From Negativicutes bacterium (lineage in GTDB: Bacteria > Bacillota_C > Negativicutes > Sporomusales_B > JARLHX01): a DNA stretch of 64,000 bases. Both the position numbers and the translations under genes were made by a program. Positions 15,761 through 24,763 of this stretch are shown here, in pieces; the first letter of the stretch is position 1, and each line of letters starts with the position of its first letter. Under the pieces are notes generated by a model, which was given only the letters and a program-made list of their open reading frames with translations, ran no database searches and was not told the origin of the DNA. The stretch covers positions 34,064 to 98,063 of the forward strand of contig JARLHY010000026.1 of assembly GCA_031292015.1 (NCBI GenBank), read 5' to 3'.

Positions 15761-16856
15761 AGTCCGGTTCCTGGCCGGCGGCAAGCTTGTCCAGGTCATC
15801 AGGGGCTTCGGTATTGATGTTGTCGAAACCGACGCCATGCCCCAGCACGACTTTCCGCTGGACGGCCAGTTGGACGATCCGCGGCAGCAGGAGGAAATGA
15901 TAGCAAAGATGCAGCTGGTCCGGGAGCGGCTCATGGCCATCGAAGCCGAGGCAGCGCAGCGGGAAAAGCCTGACCTGCTGCTCTGCGGTACCATCACCGG
16001 GCCGAAAGTGGGTCAGCGGCTCGGCCTGCCCTCGCTGCTGACCTTTCTCCAGCCCCACGGGCCGAAAACGCTGGAGCTGTTTACCCGGCGCCTGAAGGAT
16101 GACCGGATCAAAGACTCTCTTGCCGGGTCGCTGGCGGCGGCGGATGTGATTATTGTGGAAGGTATGCCGGAAATAAGCGGCGGTGTCACCCTGGAAAGCC
16201 TGGGCCCTAAAGTCGCCGGCCTGTCTGACAAGGTCCACTTTACCGGACCGCTGCTGATGGAATATCCGGATGAGCTGCCGACCCGGGAGGCGCTCAAGGA
16301 AAAACACGGCGGCAGCGGCGATAAGCAGTTGGTGTATGTGACGATAGGCGGCGGCTCGCAGCTTATCGGCGAGCAGTTCCTCAAGGTGGTGCTGGAGGGG
16401 CTGAGATTGCTGCCTCTTCTTACCGGGGTTATCGCCACCGGCATAGCCATACCGCCGGAACGGATAAAGGCACTGAATCCTCCCGGGAACGCTGTCGTGC
16501 GGGGCTTTGTCCCAGGCACCGAGCTTGTTCGGGCCAGCGATGTAACCGTCTTTCACGGCGGGTCGTCGACCCTGATGACCTGCCTGGCCTGCGGCACCCC
16601 GGCGGTGGTCGTTCCTTCCATGGGTGAGCAGGAGGACAACGGCGCCGTGCTGGCCGACAACGGTGCCGGGATCGTTCTCGATAAAGCCTCCCTGACCGCG
16701 CCGATCCTCGCTGAGGCCGTCGCAAGAATTCTGGGCGATGCCGATTACCGTCGCCAGGCCGCCAGGCTGAAGGCGCTGGGCGAGAAATACGGCGGAGCGG
16801 AGGAGGCGGCTTTGCTGGCAGAAAAAATAGTCTCCCGGGAGGCGGTGGCCCGGTGA
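15660..16856 (+). CDS. UDP-glycosyltransferase-like protein (GT-B, GT1/GT28 type)
   Basis: The 398-residue protein has two Rossmann-like halves. The N-terminal half starts MKILCTAQMGTAAVMGQTMR and includes the HEVRFL strand. The C-terminal half has the donor-sugar site VFHGGSSTLMTCLACGTPAVVVP and EQEDNGAVL. The start is ATG 15660, nine bases after AAGGAGG; the upstream alternative at 15630 lacks this. It probably transfers a nucleotide-activated sugar in the cytoplasm. The following gene overlaps by 4 bp and may supply the donor. Confidence 0.83.
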   Translation: MKILCTAQMGTAAVMGQTMRVAAIAKALQRRGHEVRFLAGGKLVQVIRGFGIDVVETDAMPQHDFPLDGQLDDPRQQEEMIAKMQLVRERLMAIEAEAAQREKPDLLLCGTITGPKVGQRLGLPSLLTFLQPHGPKTLELFTRRLKDDRIKDSLAGSLAAADVIIVEGMPEISGGVTLESLGPKVAGLSDKVHFTGPLLMEYPDELPTREALKEKHGGSGDKQLVYVTIGGGSQLIGEQFLKVVLEGLRLLPLLTGVIATGIAIPPERIKALNPPGNAVVRGFVPGTELVRASDVTVFHGGSSTLMTCLACGTPAVVVPSMGEQEDNGAVLADNGAGIVLDKASLTAPILAEAVARILGDADYRRQAARLKALGEKYGGAEEAALLAEKIVSREAVAR

Positions 16857-17629
16857 AAACCCTGGTCCTGGCGGCCGGCAAGGGAACAAGACTGCGCCCG
16901 ATCACCGACTATATCCCGAAGCCCATGGTGCCCATCCACGGGAAACCGTTGCTGGAATGGGTGCTTCTCCACCTGTTGTCTTGCGGTTTGCGGGAATTTG
17001 TCTTTGCTGTCAGCTATCTGGCCGACCAGATCGAGAATTATTTCGCCGACGGCAGCCGCTGGGGGGCGGCCATCAGCTACAGTCACGGCGCGGCTCCCGC
17101 CGGCAAGGCCGGCGAAATCTGGCGGGCCAGGGATCTCATCGACAGTGAGGCGTTTCTCGTCGTGCCGGGCGACACCATCAGCCGGCTTGATTACAGTGAG
17201 CTGGCCCTGTTTCACAACAGTCACGGCGGATTGGCCACTGTCGCCTTTTCCAGCCGTTACCGGCTGGAAGTGGGCCTGGCGGCCATCGATGAGCGTAATA
17301 AGGTGACCGATTTCTACGAGAAGGCCAATCTCGGTCTGCCGGTCAGCACCGGCGCCTACGTGCTGGACAGGGCCATTCTCCCTTATATTGAGCGCTTTGG
17401 GCCCGACCGCCGGCTGGTCGATCTGCCTGGCGACATTTTTCCGGTTCTCCTTAAAGAGAATATTCCCATCTACGGCTTTGTGGGAGACTTCGAATGGTGG
17501 GACATCGGCAAAATAAGCGAATACGAGGAAATGGCGAAAAGGCCGGTGACGGAGCTTATTTATGGCCCGGCCGGCTGGCCGGATCAACACCCGCTGACCG
17601 TCGAGAACAACAACCCGGGCCATCACTAA
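16853..17629 (+). CDS. Sugar-1-phosphate nucleotidyltransferase
   Basis: The 258-residue protein starts KTLVLAAGKGTRLRPITDYI, the NTP-transferase signature, with PKPMVPIHGKPLLEW next and a VVPGDTISRLD metal/substrate motif at about residue 100. Length suits short RmlA/GalU/ManC-like enzymes without a C-terminal hexapeptide domain. Start is GTG 16853, overlapping the previous stop (GTGA). It would make the NDP-sugar used by the neighbouring glycosyltransferase. The sugar and the nucleotide cannot be told. Confidence 0.85.
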   Translation: MKTLVLAAGKGTRLRPITDYIPKPMVPIHGKPLLEWVLLHLLSCGLREFVFAVSYLADQIENYFADGSRWGAAISYSHGAAPAGKAGEIWRARDLIDSEAFLVVPGDTISRLDYSELALFHNSHGGLATVAFSSRYRLEVGLAAIDERNKVTDFYEKANLGLPVSTGAYVLDRAILPYIERFGPDRRLVDLPGDIFPVLLKENIPIYGFVGDFEWWDIGKISEYEEMAKRPVTELIYGPAGWPDQHPLTVENNNPGHH

Positions 17630-17636
17630 GTCGCAT

Positions 17637-17665
17637 AAAAGGGGCTGCTTCGGCAGTCCTTTTTA
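17637..17665 (+). terminator. Terminator after the kinase-glycosyltransferase cluster
   Basis: AAAAGGGGCTGC, a TTCG loop and GCAGTCCTTTTT form a stable hairpin with a T tract, eight bases past the stop. Confidence 0.85.
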
Positions 17666-17784
17666 GTTTGCAGGCAACCCAAGAGCCTGCCACGGCTTCG
17701 CGCACGCCGGTTAAATTTTCCTCTGCCTGGCCCCTTTTTCGCCAGCTTCCTTAAAAATAGCCTTGGCGACTATTATTTGGCCTG

Positions 17785-17813
17785 TTGACCTGGATATATA
17801 TTCTTGATAAAAT
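17785..17813 (+). promoter_or_regulatory. Promoter of the padR-emrAB operon
   Basis: TTGACC (17785-17790) and TAAAAT (17808-17813) are separated by 17 bp. An AT-rich (TAA)n-like stretch follows up to 17830 and could hold the PadR operator. Confidence 0.65.
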
Positions 17814-17854
17814 TAATAATAATAATAGTAATGGTGTGAACAGGGGGAATTGTC

Positions 17855-18214
17855 TTGCCCGCGGGAAAAAGCGACTATGTAAGTTACATGCGGCTGGTCC
17901 TGGGGTTATACATCCTGAAGATCCTCCAGCACGGGCCGGCCTACGGCAATAAGCTGGCGGAAGAAATAAAACGGCGCACCCAGAATTTTTACACACCCAA
18001 CACCAACGCTCTCTACCCTTTGCTGCGGATCATGGAGGAGCGCAGCTACATTGTCGGTGAATGGGACAGTCCCGTCACGCGCGGGAAAAGGATTTATACC
18101 ATCACTCCGGCCGGCATCGCCCGTATACCGGCTCTGGAACTGATGATGGCGGACCGGCTGAAGCAGGCCGAGGGAAAAATAGCTATTTTAAGGTCGGACT
18201 TGCTCGGCCTGTAA
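17855..18214 (+). CDS. PadR-family transcriptional regulator
   Basis: The 119-residue winged-helix protein shows LYILKILQHGPAYGNKLAEE, NALYPLLRIMEERSYI and RGKRIYTITPAG, the PadR DNA-binding core, with a short C-terminal helix for dimerisation (PadR-s1 type). It starts at TTG 17855, seven bases after GGGGGA. It heads an operon with a two-gene efflux system, so it is most likely its ligand-responsive repressor and autoregulates. Confidence 0.85.
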   Translation: MPAGKSDYVSYMRLVLGLYILKILQHGPAYGNKLAEEIKRRTQNFYTPNTNALYPLLRIMEERSYIVGEWDSPVTRGKRIYTITPAGIARIPALELMMADRLKQAEGKIAILRSDLLGL

Positions 18215-18292
18215 AGATTGGCAAGCCTAGGTAAGGCAGCAGGAGTTGTTGACAGACACGCAGCAATTTACGGAAAAAGCGAGGAAATAAAA

Positions 18293-19312
18293 GTGAGCAA
18301 CGTAACATCCAGACTGAGTAACCGGACTATGCTCGTCATCATCGCTCTCTTGACGGTGCTTCTGGTTGCCGGCGGATCGTGGTGGTGGCTGCGGGCCAGC
18401 CGGATCGTATCCACCGACGACGCCAGGGTAAAAGGGACGATGGTCGCGATAAGCGCGAAGATAAACGGCAGGATCGAAAAGGTGCTGGTCGACGAGGGCG
18501 ACGAGGTCAAAGCCGGACAGGTGATCGCCGTCATAGAGCAGCAGGAATTTCAGGCCCAGGCCGAGCAGGCCAGGGCGAACCTGGCGATAGCCCAGGCGAA
18601 ATTGGCCGCGCTGGTGGCGGGAAACAGGCCGCAGGAGATTGCCCAGGCCAACGCCGGGGTTCTGCAGGCCAGGGCCAATATGGAAAACGCCCGGAGGAAC
18701 AGCGAGCGGGACGAGACTCTCTATCAGCAAGGCGCGATCTCAGTCCAGCAGCGGGAAGCCAGCCGGACAGCCTACGACATCGCCCGGGCGCAGCACATCG
18801 CGGCTGAGCAGCAATACAGCCTGAGCGTCGAGGGTACCCGCGCTGAAGACATTCAGATGGCCCAGGCCCAGGTGCAGCAGGCCCTGGCGGCGCTGAAAAA
18901 CGCCGAGATCCAGCTGGCGGATACGACCATCAAAGCCCCGGTTGCCGGGACTGTCGGCCTGAAGTCGGTGGAGCAGGGCGAGATCGTGGCTTTCGGCCAG
19001 CAGCTTTTCAACATCACTAATCTGGCCGATGTCTGGATCGGGGCGAATATCGAGGAGTCTTACATCGGCCGGATCAAGACCGGCCAGCCGGTGAATTTTA
19101 CTGTCGACGCCTACCCGGGCCAAAAGTTCAGCGGCCAGGTAACCGAGGTCGGCCCGGCCGCCGGGTCGCAGTTCGCTCTTTTGCCCACCGAAAACGCCTC
19201 AGCCAACTTTACCAAGGTCACGCAGCGTCTGCCGATCAAAATCAGGGCCGCCGCGTCCGAATATGTGCTGAAACCCGGAATGTCTGCCATCATCGATATT
19301 GTCACCAAGTAG
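18293..19312 (+). CDS. EmrA-type membrane fusion protein
   Basis: This is a 339-residue HlyD/EmrA-family adaptor. One transmembrane helix (about 15-35) is followed by STDDARVKGTMVAISAKINGRI, typical of EmrA, then a lipoyl-like half, a long coiled-coil hairpin rich in Ala/Gln (about 80-195), the second half ADTTIKAPVAGTVG, and a beta-barrel domain. Start is GTG 18293 with GAGGA; a TTG at 18218 lies upstream without good support. It pairs with the EmrB-like transporter just downstream and could reach towards an outer-membrane channel. Confidence 0.88.
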   Translation: MSNVTSRLSNRTMLVIIALLTVLLVAGGSWWWLRASRIVSTDDARVKGTMVAISAKINGRIEKVLVDEGDEVKAGQVIAVIEQQEFQAQAEQARANLAIAQAKLAALVAGNRPQEIAQANAGVLQARANMENARRNSERDETLYQQGAISVQQREASRTAYDIARAQHIAAEQQYSLSVEGTRAEDIQMAQAQVQQALAALKNAEIQLADTTIKAPVAGTVGLKSVEQGEIVAFGQQLFNITNLADVWIGANIEESYIGRIKTGQPVNFTVDAYPGQKFSGQVTEVGPAAGSQFALLPTENASANFTKVTQRLPIKIRAAASEYVLKPGMSAIIDIVTK

Positions 19313-19365
19313 ACTGACCGGGGTATTCGCAGGCGACTGGAGAAAATCGACGGAAGGCTGTTAAG

Positions 19366-20922
19366 ATGTTTAAAAAATACGCCGTATTATGCACTGTGTG
19401 CCTTGGGACCGTACTCAGCGCTTATGTCTCGAGCTGTGTAAACATTGCCCTGCCGAACATCATGTCGGCGCTGAATTTCAACATGGACTCGATTGTATGG
19501 GCATCCCTCGGGTATCTGTTGCCTTACGGGTCCACCCTGCCCATCACCGGCAAGCTCGGTGATCAGTACGGGGCGAAAAACCTCTATGTTCTGGGCCTGA
19601 TTTTGTTTACCGCAGCTTCCATGTTCTGCGGGATGGCCACCAGTTCCGCCGCCATGGTCATCTTCCGCGTTGCCCAGGGAGTGGGAGGCGGACTGCTGCT
19701 GCCCAACGCCATGACCATTGTCGCCCAGACCTTCGACGCCCATGAACGGGGCCAGGCCCTCGGGGTGTGGAGCGCGATGGCCGCAGCCGGCAGCGCGATG
19801 GGACCGCTGGCCGGCGGGTATCTCATCGAACATTTCGACTGGCGGTCGGTGTTCTTTTCGGTTGGCCCGGTCTGCGTCATCAGCATCGCTCTGGCGGTGA
19901 CCATGCTGCCGGCATCCAGGCGCAGCCCGTCGGCCAGGATCGATTACCTCGGCGCGGCCCTTCTGATCACCGGCATCAGTTCGCTACTGGTTGCTCTGAA
20001 CCAGGGGCAGCGGGAAGGCTGGGACTCCCTTTTCATTCTTTCGCTCTTTTTTGCCGCCTTTGCGGCTCTGGTGCTCTTCGTGGCCGTAGAACAGTGGGTG
20101 GAGCATCCCATGGTCGAAATCCAGCTCTTCCGCAACCTTAATTTCACGGTGGCCAACGTCGTCGGCTTCATGTCTTTTGTCGCCTTTTACGGGGGCATGT
20201 TTCTGCTTCCCTTCTTCCTCAAGTCGATCCTGGATTACAGCTCGACCACCGCCGGTATGGCCATGCTGCCGCTGACCGCCAGTATGGTGATCTCCTCGCC
20301 GGTCGGCGGACGGCTGGCCGATCGCTTCGGCTCACGGCTGCCGGCCTTTGCCGGCATCACGATGATTGCCGGCTCGCTCTACTGGCTGGACACCGTCAAT
20401 GCCGACTATTCCCCCCATGATTTTTTGATCCGGCTGGCTCTGTTCGGTGTCGGCCTCGGCCTTACCATGTCGCCGCTCACCAACTGCGCCATCTCCTCGC
20501 TGCCGCGGGATAAGGTCGGCGTCGGCTCCGGGATTTTCAACTTCGCGAAAATCATCGGCGGCAGCATCGGCGTGGTTTTTGCCGAGACGCTGCTGACCCG
20601 GCGCGAGATCTATCATACCGCTGTGCTGAAGGAATACCTGAATCCGGCCACCCATGCTCCCGGGGAACTTTTTTCCCTGCTCCGCGCTTTGTGGGGAAAT
20701 CAGGGAATGGACAGCTCGCTGCTGTCGACTGCCGCTCACGGCTGGATGACGGGCCAGGCTCTCCTGCCTCAGCAGTATGGCGTGTTCAAAGCCGTCTTAG
20801 GCTCCATGGTAGTCAGGCAGGCCTCGATACTGTCGTTTCAGGACGTGTTCCATACCATCGCTTTCCTGTGCTTTTTCGGGGCGGTGCTGGCGCTATTTAT
20901 CCGCAAGAACAGAACGGCTTAG
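19366..20922 (+). CDS. EmrB/QacA-type drug:H+ antiporter (MFS DHA2, 14 TM)
   Basis: The 518-residue MFS protein has about 14 hydrophobic helices and the motifs LPITGKLGDQYGAKNLY (motif A), RVAQGVGGGLLLPNAMTIV and WSAMAAAGSAMGPLAGGYL (motif C of exporters). It exports hydrophobic toxic compounds together with the adjacent EmrA-like protein. It starts 53 bp after emrA. The substrate is unknown; PadR linkage suggests induction by an aromatic or amphipathic compound. Confidence 0.9.
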   Translation: MFKKYAVLCTVCLGTVLSAYVSSCVNIALPNIMSALNFNMDSIVWASLGYLLPYGSTLPITGKLGDQYGAKNLYVLGLILFTAASMFCGMATSSAAMVIFRVAQGVGGGLLLPNAMTIVAQTFDAHERGQALGVWSAMAAAGSAMGPLAGGYLIEHFDWRSVFFSVGPVCVISIALAVTMLPASRRSPSARIDYLGAALLITGISSLLVALNQGQREGWDSLFILSLFFAAFAALVLFVAVEQWVEHPMVEIQLFRNLNFTVANVVGFMSFVAFYGGMFLLPFFLKSILDYSSTTAGMAMLPLTASMVISSPVGGRLADRFGSRLPAFAGITMIAGSLYWLDTVNADYSPHDFLIRLALFGVGLGLTMSPLTNCAISSLPRDKVGVGSGIFNFAKIIGGSIGVVFAETLLTRREIYHTAVLKEYLNPATHAPGELFSLLRALWGNQGMDSSLLSTAAHGWMTGQALLPQQYGVFKAVLGSMVVRQASILSFQDVFHTIAFLCFFGAVLALFIRKNRTA

Positions 20923-21138
20923 GCCTGTGCCCGGGGAGCCTCGCCGCCGCACGGCAGGGGCTCTGGCCAGTAGTTTCCAACTTCCTGACTGAGTAGTCAA
21001 ATGACCCGCAAGTGTGGTATGATACTAAATAAGGGTCATAAACATCAGGTAAATTCTTTTCGCCGGTTAAGGCCGTCCGGGCCGCTGAAGCGACGGCAGG
21101 CAGGAGTGCCGCAGCGATTTGATAGGTGAGGGATGGAT
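20923..21138 (+). promoter_or_regulatory. Promoter region of the lipase gene with an inverted repeat
   Basis: ATGACCC (21001-21007) and GGGTCAT (21033-21039) flank TATGATACT (21018-21026), a likely -10 region. A regulator bound to both arms would cover the promoter. The rest of the gap is featureless. Confidence 0.4.
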
Positions 21139-22449
21139 ATGAAGCGTCTGATCATGACGGTATGCTTTCTTTTGGTCTTTGTGCCGCAAGGGCTGGGTCA
21201 CGCCGGGGCAAAAGAGGATTACGAGCAGGCCTATAAGATTTATGTGGCGGCAGGGGCGTGTATGTCCGCCTACAGCGACAGGTACGGTCAGCTGGCCAAT
21301 AAGTACCTGGAGCAGGAAGGCTGGCGCCTCGACCATTACGAAAAGGCCGGTGGCAGCGTCGACGCGCGTTTTCTGCTGGCCAGCAAAGTGTCGGACCTGG
21401 GCCAGCCGATGTTCGTGCTGGCATTTGTCGGCACCGAGAACGTCAAGGACATGCAGGCCAATTTGAAGTGGGATAAGGTCTATTTCGCCGGCACTAACCT
21501 TGAGGAGTTCGCCGAGAATGCCGCAAAGCCGCTGGTGCCGGCCACGGAGCCGAAGGTTCACCGGGGCTTTCACGAGTTTGTCCAGGCCGGGCTGACGGTC
21601 AAGACCCAGGATGCTGACGGCGAGTCCCATTATCTTTCGGAAATTTTGGCGGCCAATCAGGACAGAAAGATCTATCTGGTGGGTCACAGCAGGGGCGGCG
21701 CCGCGGCTACCCTGGCCGGGGCAAGGCTTGTCAGCATGGGCGTAAAGCCGGAGCAGATCGAGATCATCACCTTCGGTGCCCCGGCCATAGGCAACGCCGC
21801 CTTCGCCGCGCGCTTCGAGCCGGTTTTGAACCTGACCAGGATCGTTATTTCCGGCGATCCTGTCACCGGGGTGCTGCAAACCCTGGTGGGCGGCTATAAG
21901 CAGTTCGGCCGGGAAATCCTCTGGGAAAGCACTTCCGATCAGGCCCACGACATAACCGAATACGCCGATCTTGCCATGAAACACTATTACGACGCCAGGT
22001 TCCAGGCTGAAAAGGCCGGCATCATCCGTCCGGCCGATAAGGCCGCAGACGGAGCGGGCGGCGGACGCACCTTCATCGCTCCCCTGAAAAACAGCCTGCA
22101 GGGACCTCAGGCCAAAGAATTTTGGTATATTGAGCAGGCGCTCAAGGACGAGTACCGTCGGGTGATACCGAGGTATGTCTTTGCCGATGGCTCTGCCGCC
22201 AATCACCTGCTGAAACGAGCCGCCCAGGCCGGCTGCAAATGGCTGGTGGTTCCCGAAGTGGGCGGATACCAGCTGAAGGACGAGCGGAACGTTTATTTCA
22301 TATCGCTGATGCAGACCGTTTACGACGTGACTACCGGGGAGATCGTCAAGACAGAGCTCTTTTCCACCGGGACTTACAGCCTGACGCCGCTGGAGGCCTT
22401 TATCCACGTCTCCAAAGGCATGGATTATGACTGGCTGACAAAGAAGTGA
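21139..22449 (+). CDS. Secreted class 3 lipase-like hydrolase with an extra C-terminal domain
   Basis: The protein of about 436 residues has a signal peptide (KRLIMTVCFLLVFVPQGLGHA) and an alpha/beta-hydrolase domain with nucleophile elbow GHSRGG (about residue 181-186), a probable acid SGDPVTG (about 239) and a probable His in QAHDITEY (about 269). FHEFVQAG and ITFGAPAIGN are typical of lipase class 3. About 130 extra residues (300-436) follow that I do not recognise. Start is taken at ATG 21139, seven bases from GGTGAGGG; ATG 21133 is closer. Substrate may be lipid or ester; export to the periplasm or outside is expected. Confidence 0.8.
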   Translation: MKRLIMTVCFLLVFVPQGLGHAGAKEDYEQAYKIYVAAGACMSAYSDRYGQLANKYLEQEGWRLDHYEKAGGSVDARFLLASKVSDLGQPMFVLAFVGTENVKDMQANLKWDKVYFAGTNLEEFAENAAKPLVPATEPKVHRGFHEFVQAGLTVKTQDADGESHYLSEILAANQDRKIYLVGHSRGGAAATLAGARLVSMGVKPEQIEIITFGAPAIGNAAFAARFEPVLNLTRIVISGDPVTGVLQTLVGGYKQFGREILWESTSDQAHDITEYADLAMKHYYDARFQAEKAGIIRPADKAADGAGGGRTFIAPLKNSLQGPQAKEFWYIEQALKDEYRRVIPRYVFADGSAANHLLKRAAQAGCKWLVVPEVGGYQLKDERNVYFISLMQTVYDVTTGEIVKTELFSTGTYSLTPLEAFIHVSKGMDYDWLTKK

Positions 22450-22465
22450 TCCAAAATTTCGTGAA

Positions 22466-22499
22466 GGCTTGTAACCGATTGAGGTTGCAAGCCTTTTTT
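22466..22499 (+). terminator. Terminator after the lipase gene
   Basis: GGCTTGTAACC and GGTTGCAAGCC form an 11-bp stem with one mismatch, followed by six T. Confidence 0.9.
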
Positions 22500-22576
22500 C
22501 GTTTGCGCAAACACAGTTCGGCGCAATAGAGGGGGAGAAGGCCTGCCGGCAAAGGCGGAAACGCCGACGGTTGTCA

Positions 22577-22625
22577 TTGACAAAGGTTGTGTCGCGTATT
22601 AAAATGTGAAGTGTGAAATTTCACA
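22577..22625 (+). promoter_or_regulatory. gntR promoter with a palindromic operator at the start site
   Basis: TTGACA (22577-22582), 17 bp, TAAAAT (22600-22605) form a near-consensus promoter. The perfect palindrome TGTGAAATTTCACA (22612-22625) covers the expected transcription start. It is the obvious site for autoregulation by the GntR protein. Confidence 0.75.
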
Positions 22626-22655
22626 GAATTTTAGGAATTCGAAAGAAGTGAACCC

Positions 22656-23315
22656 ATGATGTTGGACGGATTAGCCGACCTGCCCCCCTATTCGGGGCTC
22701 AATGACCAGGTGTATGAGGCGCTGCGCAACGCCATTCTCCAAGGGGTCCTGCCTGGCGGCAGCAAGCTGGATGTCAACCTGCTGGCCCGGCGGTGGGGCG
22801 TCAGCCGCAGCCCACTCAATGACGCCATCCAGCGGCTGATGATCGAGGGCCTGATCACAGTCGTCCCGCGCCGGGGAACGTTCGTGGCCAGTATCGAGCC
22901 CAAGGACATCCTCGAGTACATGGATGTCCGGCTGATGTTTGAACTTCGGGCCGCGGAACTGACCGCCGGGCAGATAACACCTGACCGTCTCGGCGTCCTT
23001 AAAGATATCCTGCTGGCCCTGGACGACCTGCTCAGGGCGCCGGATATCGACTACATCCAGTATGGCAACCTGGACCGGCAGCTCCACGCGGTGCCCATCC
23101 ACTGGACCGGCAACCAGAAACTCTATGAAATCTACCAAGCCCACAACATCCGCTGGTGTATGACCAGACCGCTGAAATCCTTCGCCGGGCAAAGTGAACA
23201 CTGGGGAATTTACCGGGCCTACGAATCCGGATCTCTGGCCGAGGTCAAGGCTGCGATCACCAGGCATATCGACGCAGGCAAAGCCAGGGTGATCGAACTG
23301 AGCCGGGGGGAATAA
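22656..23315 (+). CDS. GntR-family regulator (FCD/FadR type)
   Basis: The 219-residue protein has an N-terminal winged helix (LNDQVYEALRNAILQGVLPG...LARRWGVSRSPLNDAIQRLMIEGLI) and a C-terminal all-helical FCD ligand domain (about 85-215) with possible metal ligands DRQLHAV and ITRHID. FCD regulators often sense sugar acids or organic acids. The next genes encode a glucarate-type permease and glucarate dehydratase, so it probably controls hexarate use. A palindromic operator overlaps its own promoter. Confidence 0.88.
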   Translation: MMLDGLADLPPYSGLNDQVYEALRNAILQGVLPGGSKLDVNLLARRWGVSRSPLNDAIQRLMIEGLITVVPRRGTFVASIEPKDILEYMDVRLMFELRAAELTAGQITPDRLGVLKDILLALDDLLRAPDIDYIQYGNLDRQLHAVPIHWTGNQKLYEIYQAHNIRWCMTRPLKSFAGQSEHWGIYRAYESGSLAEVKAAITRHIDAGKARVIELSRGE

Positions 23316-23402
23316 AAAAGCAGGGCCAGATGGTAAGGAAGGGAGGGAATGCAGGCGGCAAGGCCGGTTTTATTCAGGGAAAATAAAGAAAGGGTGAGGG
23401 GA

Positions 23403-24722
23403 ATGGATAACCCCAACGTAAAGAAAACCAATGTCCGCTGGATCGTCGTCGCTGTTTTGTTTTTCATCACTGTGATCAACTACGCCGACCGGGCCACAAT
23501 CTCGCTGGCCGGTCCGGCAATGGCCAAAGAACTGAAAATGGACGCCATAGCCATGGGCTACATATTTTCCGCCTTCGGTTGGGCCTATGTCGCCTGTCAG
23601 TTGCCGGGCGGATGGCTTTTGGACCGGTTCGGCTCGAAGCGGGTTTACGCAGCCGGGATTTTCTTCTGGTCGCTGTTCACGCTGATGCAGGGCGTGGTCG
23701 GTTTTTTCACCGGGCTCACGGCAATCATTATTCTGTTTTGTCTGCGGTTTCTGGTCGGAGCCGCCGAATCGCCTTCTTTTCCTGCGAACAGTAGGATCGT
23801 TGCCGCCTGGTTTCCTGCTTCGGAACGCGGTACTGCCTCGGCTATTTTCAATTCGGCCCAGTACGCGGCGACAGTGGTGTTTGCCCCGCTGATGGGATGG
23901 CTGGTCTATACTTTTGGCTGGCACTATGTTTTTTATGTCATGGGCGTGCTGGGACTTTGCTATGTTGTCATCTGGCAGAAGCTGATCCACGATCCCAAGG
24001 ATCATCCGATGGCCAATGTCGCCGAAGTTGAATACATCGAACAGGGCGGCGGCCTTGTCAATATGGACCAGGGCATCAAGGATGGCACCCAAAAGGAAGG
24101 CCCCAATATTCACTATATCAAAGAATTGCTGAAAAACCGGATGCTTGTGGGCATTTATGTCGCCCAGTACTGTATCAACGCCCTTACCTATTTCTTCATC
24201 ACCTGGTTCCCTGTCTACCTGGTGCAGGCCCGGGGCATGACGATTCTCAAAGCCGGCTTCGTCGCATCGATACCGGCCGTCTGCGGCTTTGTCGGCGGTG
24301 TTTTGGGCGGAGTCTTATCCGACTATATGATAAAAAGAGGCTTTTCGCTTTCCGCTGCCAGAAAAACACCCATCGTTCTCGGGATGCTGCTGTCGATGAG
24401 CATGATTGTCTGCAACTATGTCAGCACCGACTGGGTGGTGGTAACCTTCATGGCCCTGTCCTTCTTCGGTAAAGGCATCGGCGCCCTCGGCTGGGCAGTC
24501 AACTCCGACACGGCGCCGAAACAGATCGCCGGCCTGAGCGGCGGGCAGTTCAATATCTGCGGCAATCTCTCCAGCATCACGACTCCCATCGCCATCGGCT
24601 ACATTGTCGCCGGAACCGGCTCGTTCAACGGCGCCCTGGTTTTTGTCGGCGCTCACGCTTTCATCGCTGCGTTGAGCTATCTGGTCGTTGTCGGCGAGAT
24701 CAAGCGGGTTGTGCTGAAGTAG
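23403..24722 (+). CDS. gudP: MFS hexarate (glucarate/galactarate-type) permease
   Basis: The 439-residue, 12-helix transporter of the anion:cation symporter family shows NYADRATISLAGPAMAKEL near the N-terminus, GGWLLDRFGSKRVYA (motif A) and RFLVGAAESPSFPANSRIVAAWFP, as in GudP/GarP/DgoT. ATG 23403 with GTGAGGGG upstream is the start; the ORF extends upstream to 23349 without support. It lies between the GntR regulator and glucarate dehydratase, so proton-coupled uptake of D-glucarate or a related hexarate is likely. Confidence 0.88.
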   Translation: MDNPNVKKTNVRWIVVAVLFFITVINYADRATISLAGPAMAKELKMDAIAMGYIFSAFGWAYVACQLPGGWLLDRFGSKRVYAAGIFFWSLFTLMQGVVGFFTGLTAIIILFCLRFLVGAAESPSFPANSRIVAAWFPASERGTASAIFNSAQYAATVVFAPLMGWLVYTFGWHYVFYVMGVLGLCYVVIWQKLIHDPKDHPMANVAEVEYIEQGGGLVNMDQGIKDGTQKEGPNIHYIKELLKNRMLVGIYVAQYCINALTYFFITWFPVYLVQARGMTILKAGFVASIPAVCGFVGGVLGGVLSDYMIKRGFSLSAARKTPIVLGMLLSMSMIVCNYVSTDWVVVTFMALSFFGKGIGALGWAVNSDTAPKQIAGLSGGQFNICGNLSSITTPIAIGYIVAGTGSFNGALVFVGAHAFIAALSYLVVVGEIKRVVLK

Positions 24723-24763
24723 TGCGGCCCGGGCCGGAAGAATAAGGAGGACCATGAATCACT

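Noticed and set aside
15642..16889. 415-codon minus-strand frame opposite the glycosyltransferase
   Set aside because: Composition typical of an antisense frame; the + strand product has clear GT-B motifs.
21067..22407. 446-codon minus-strand frame opposite the lipase gene
   Set aside because: Antisense to a gene with signal peptide, triad and terminator; no family features or ribosome binding site.
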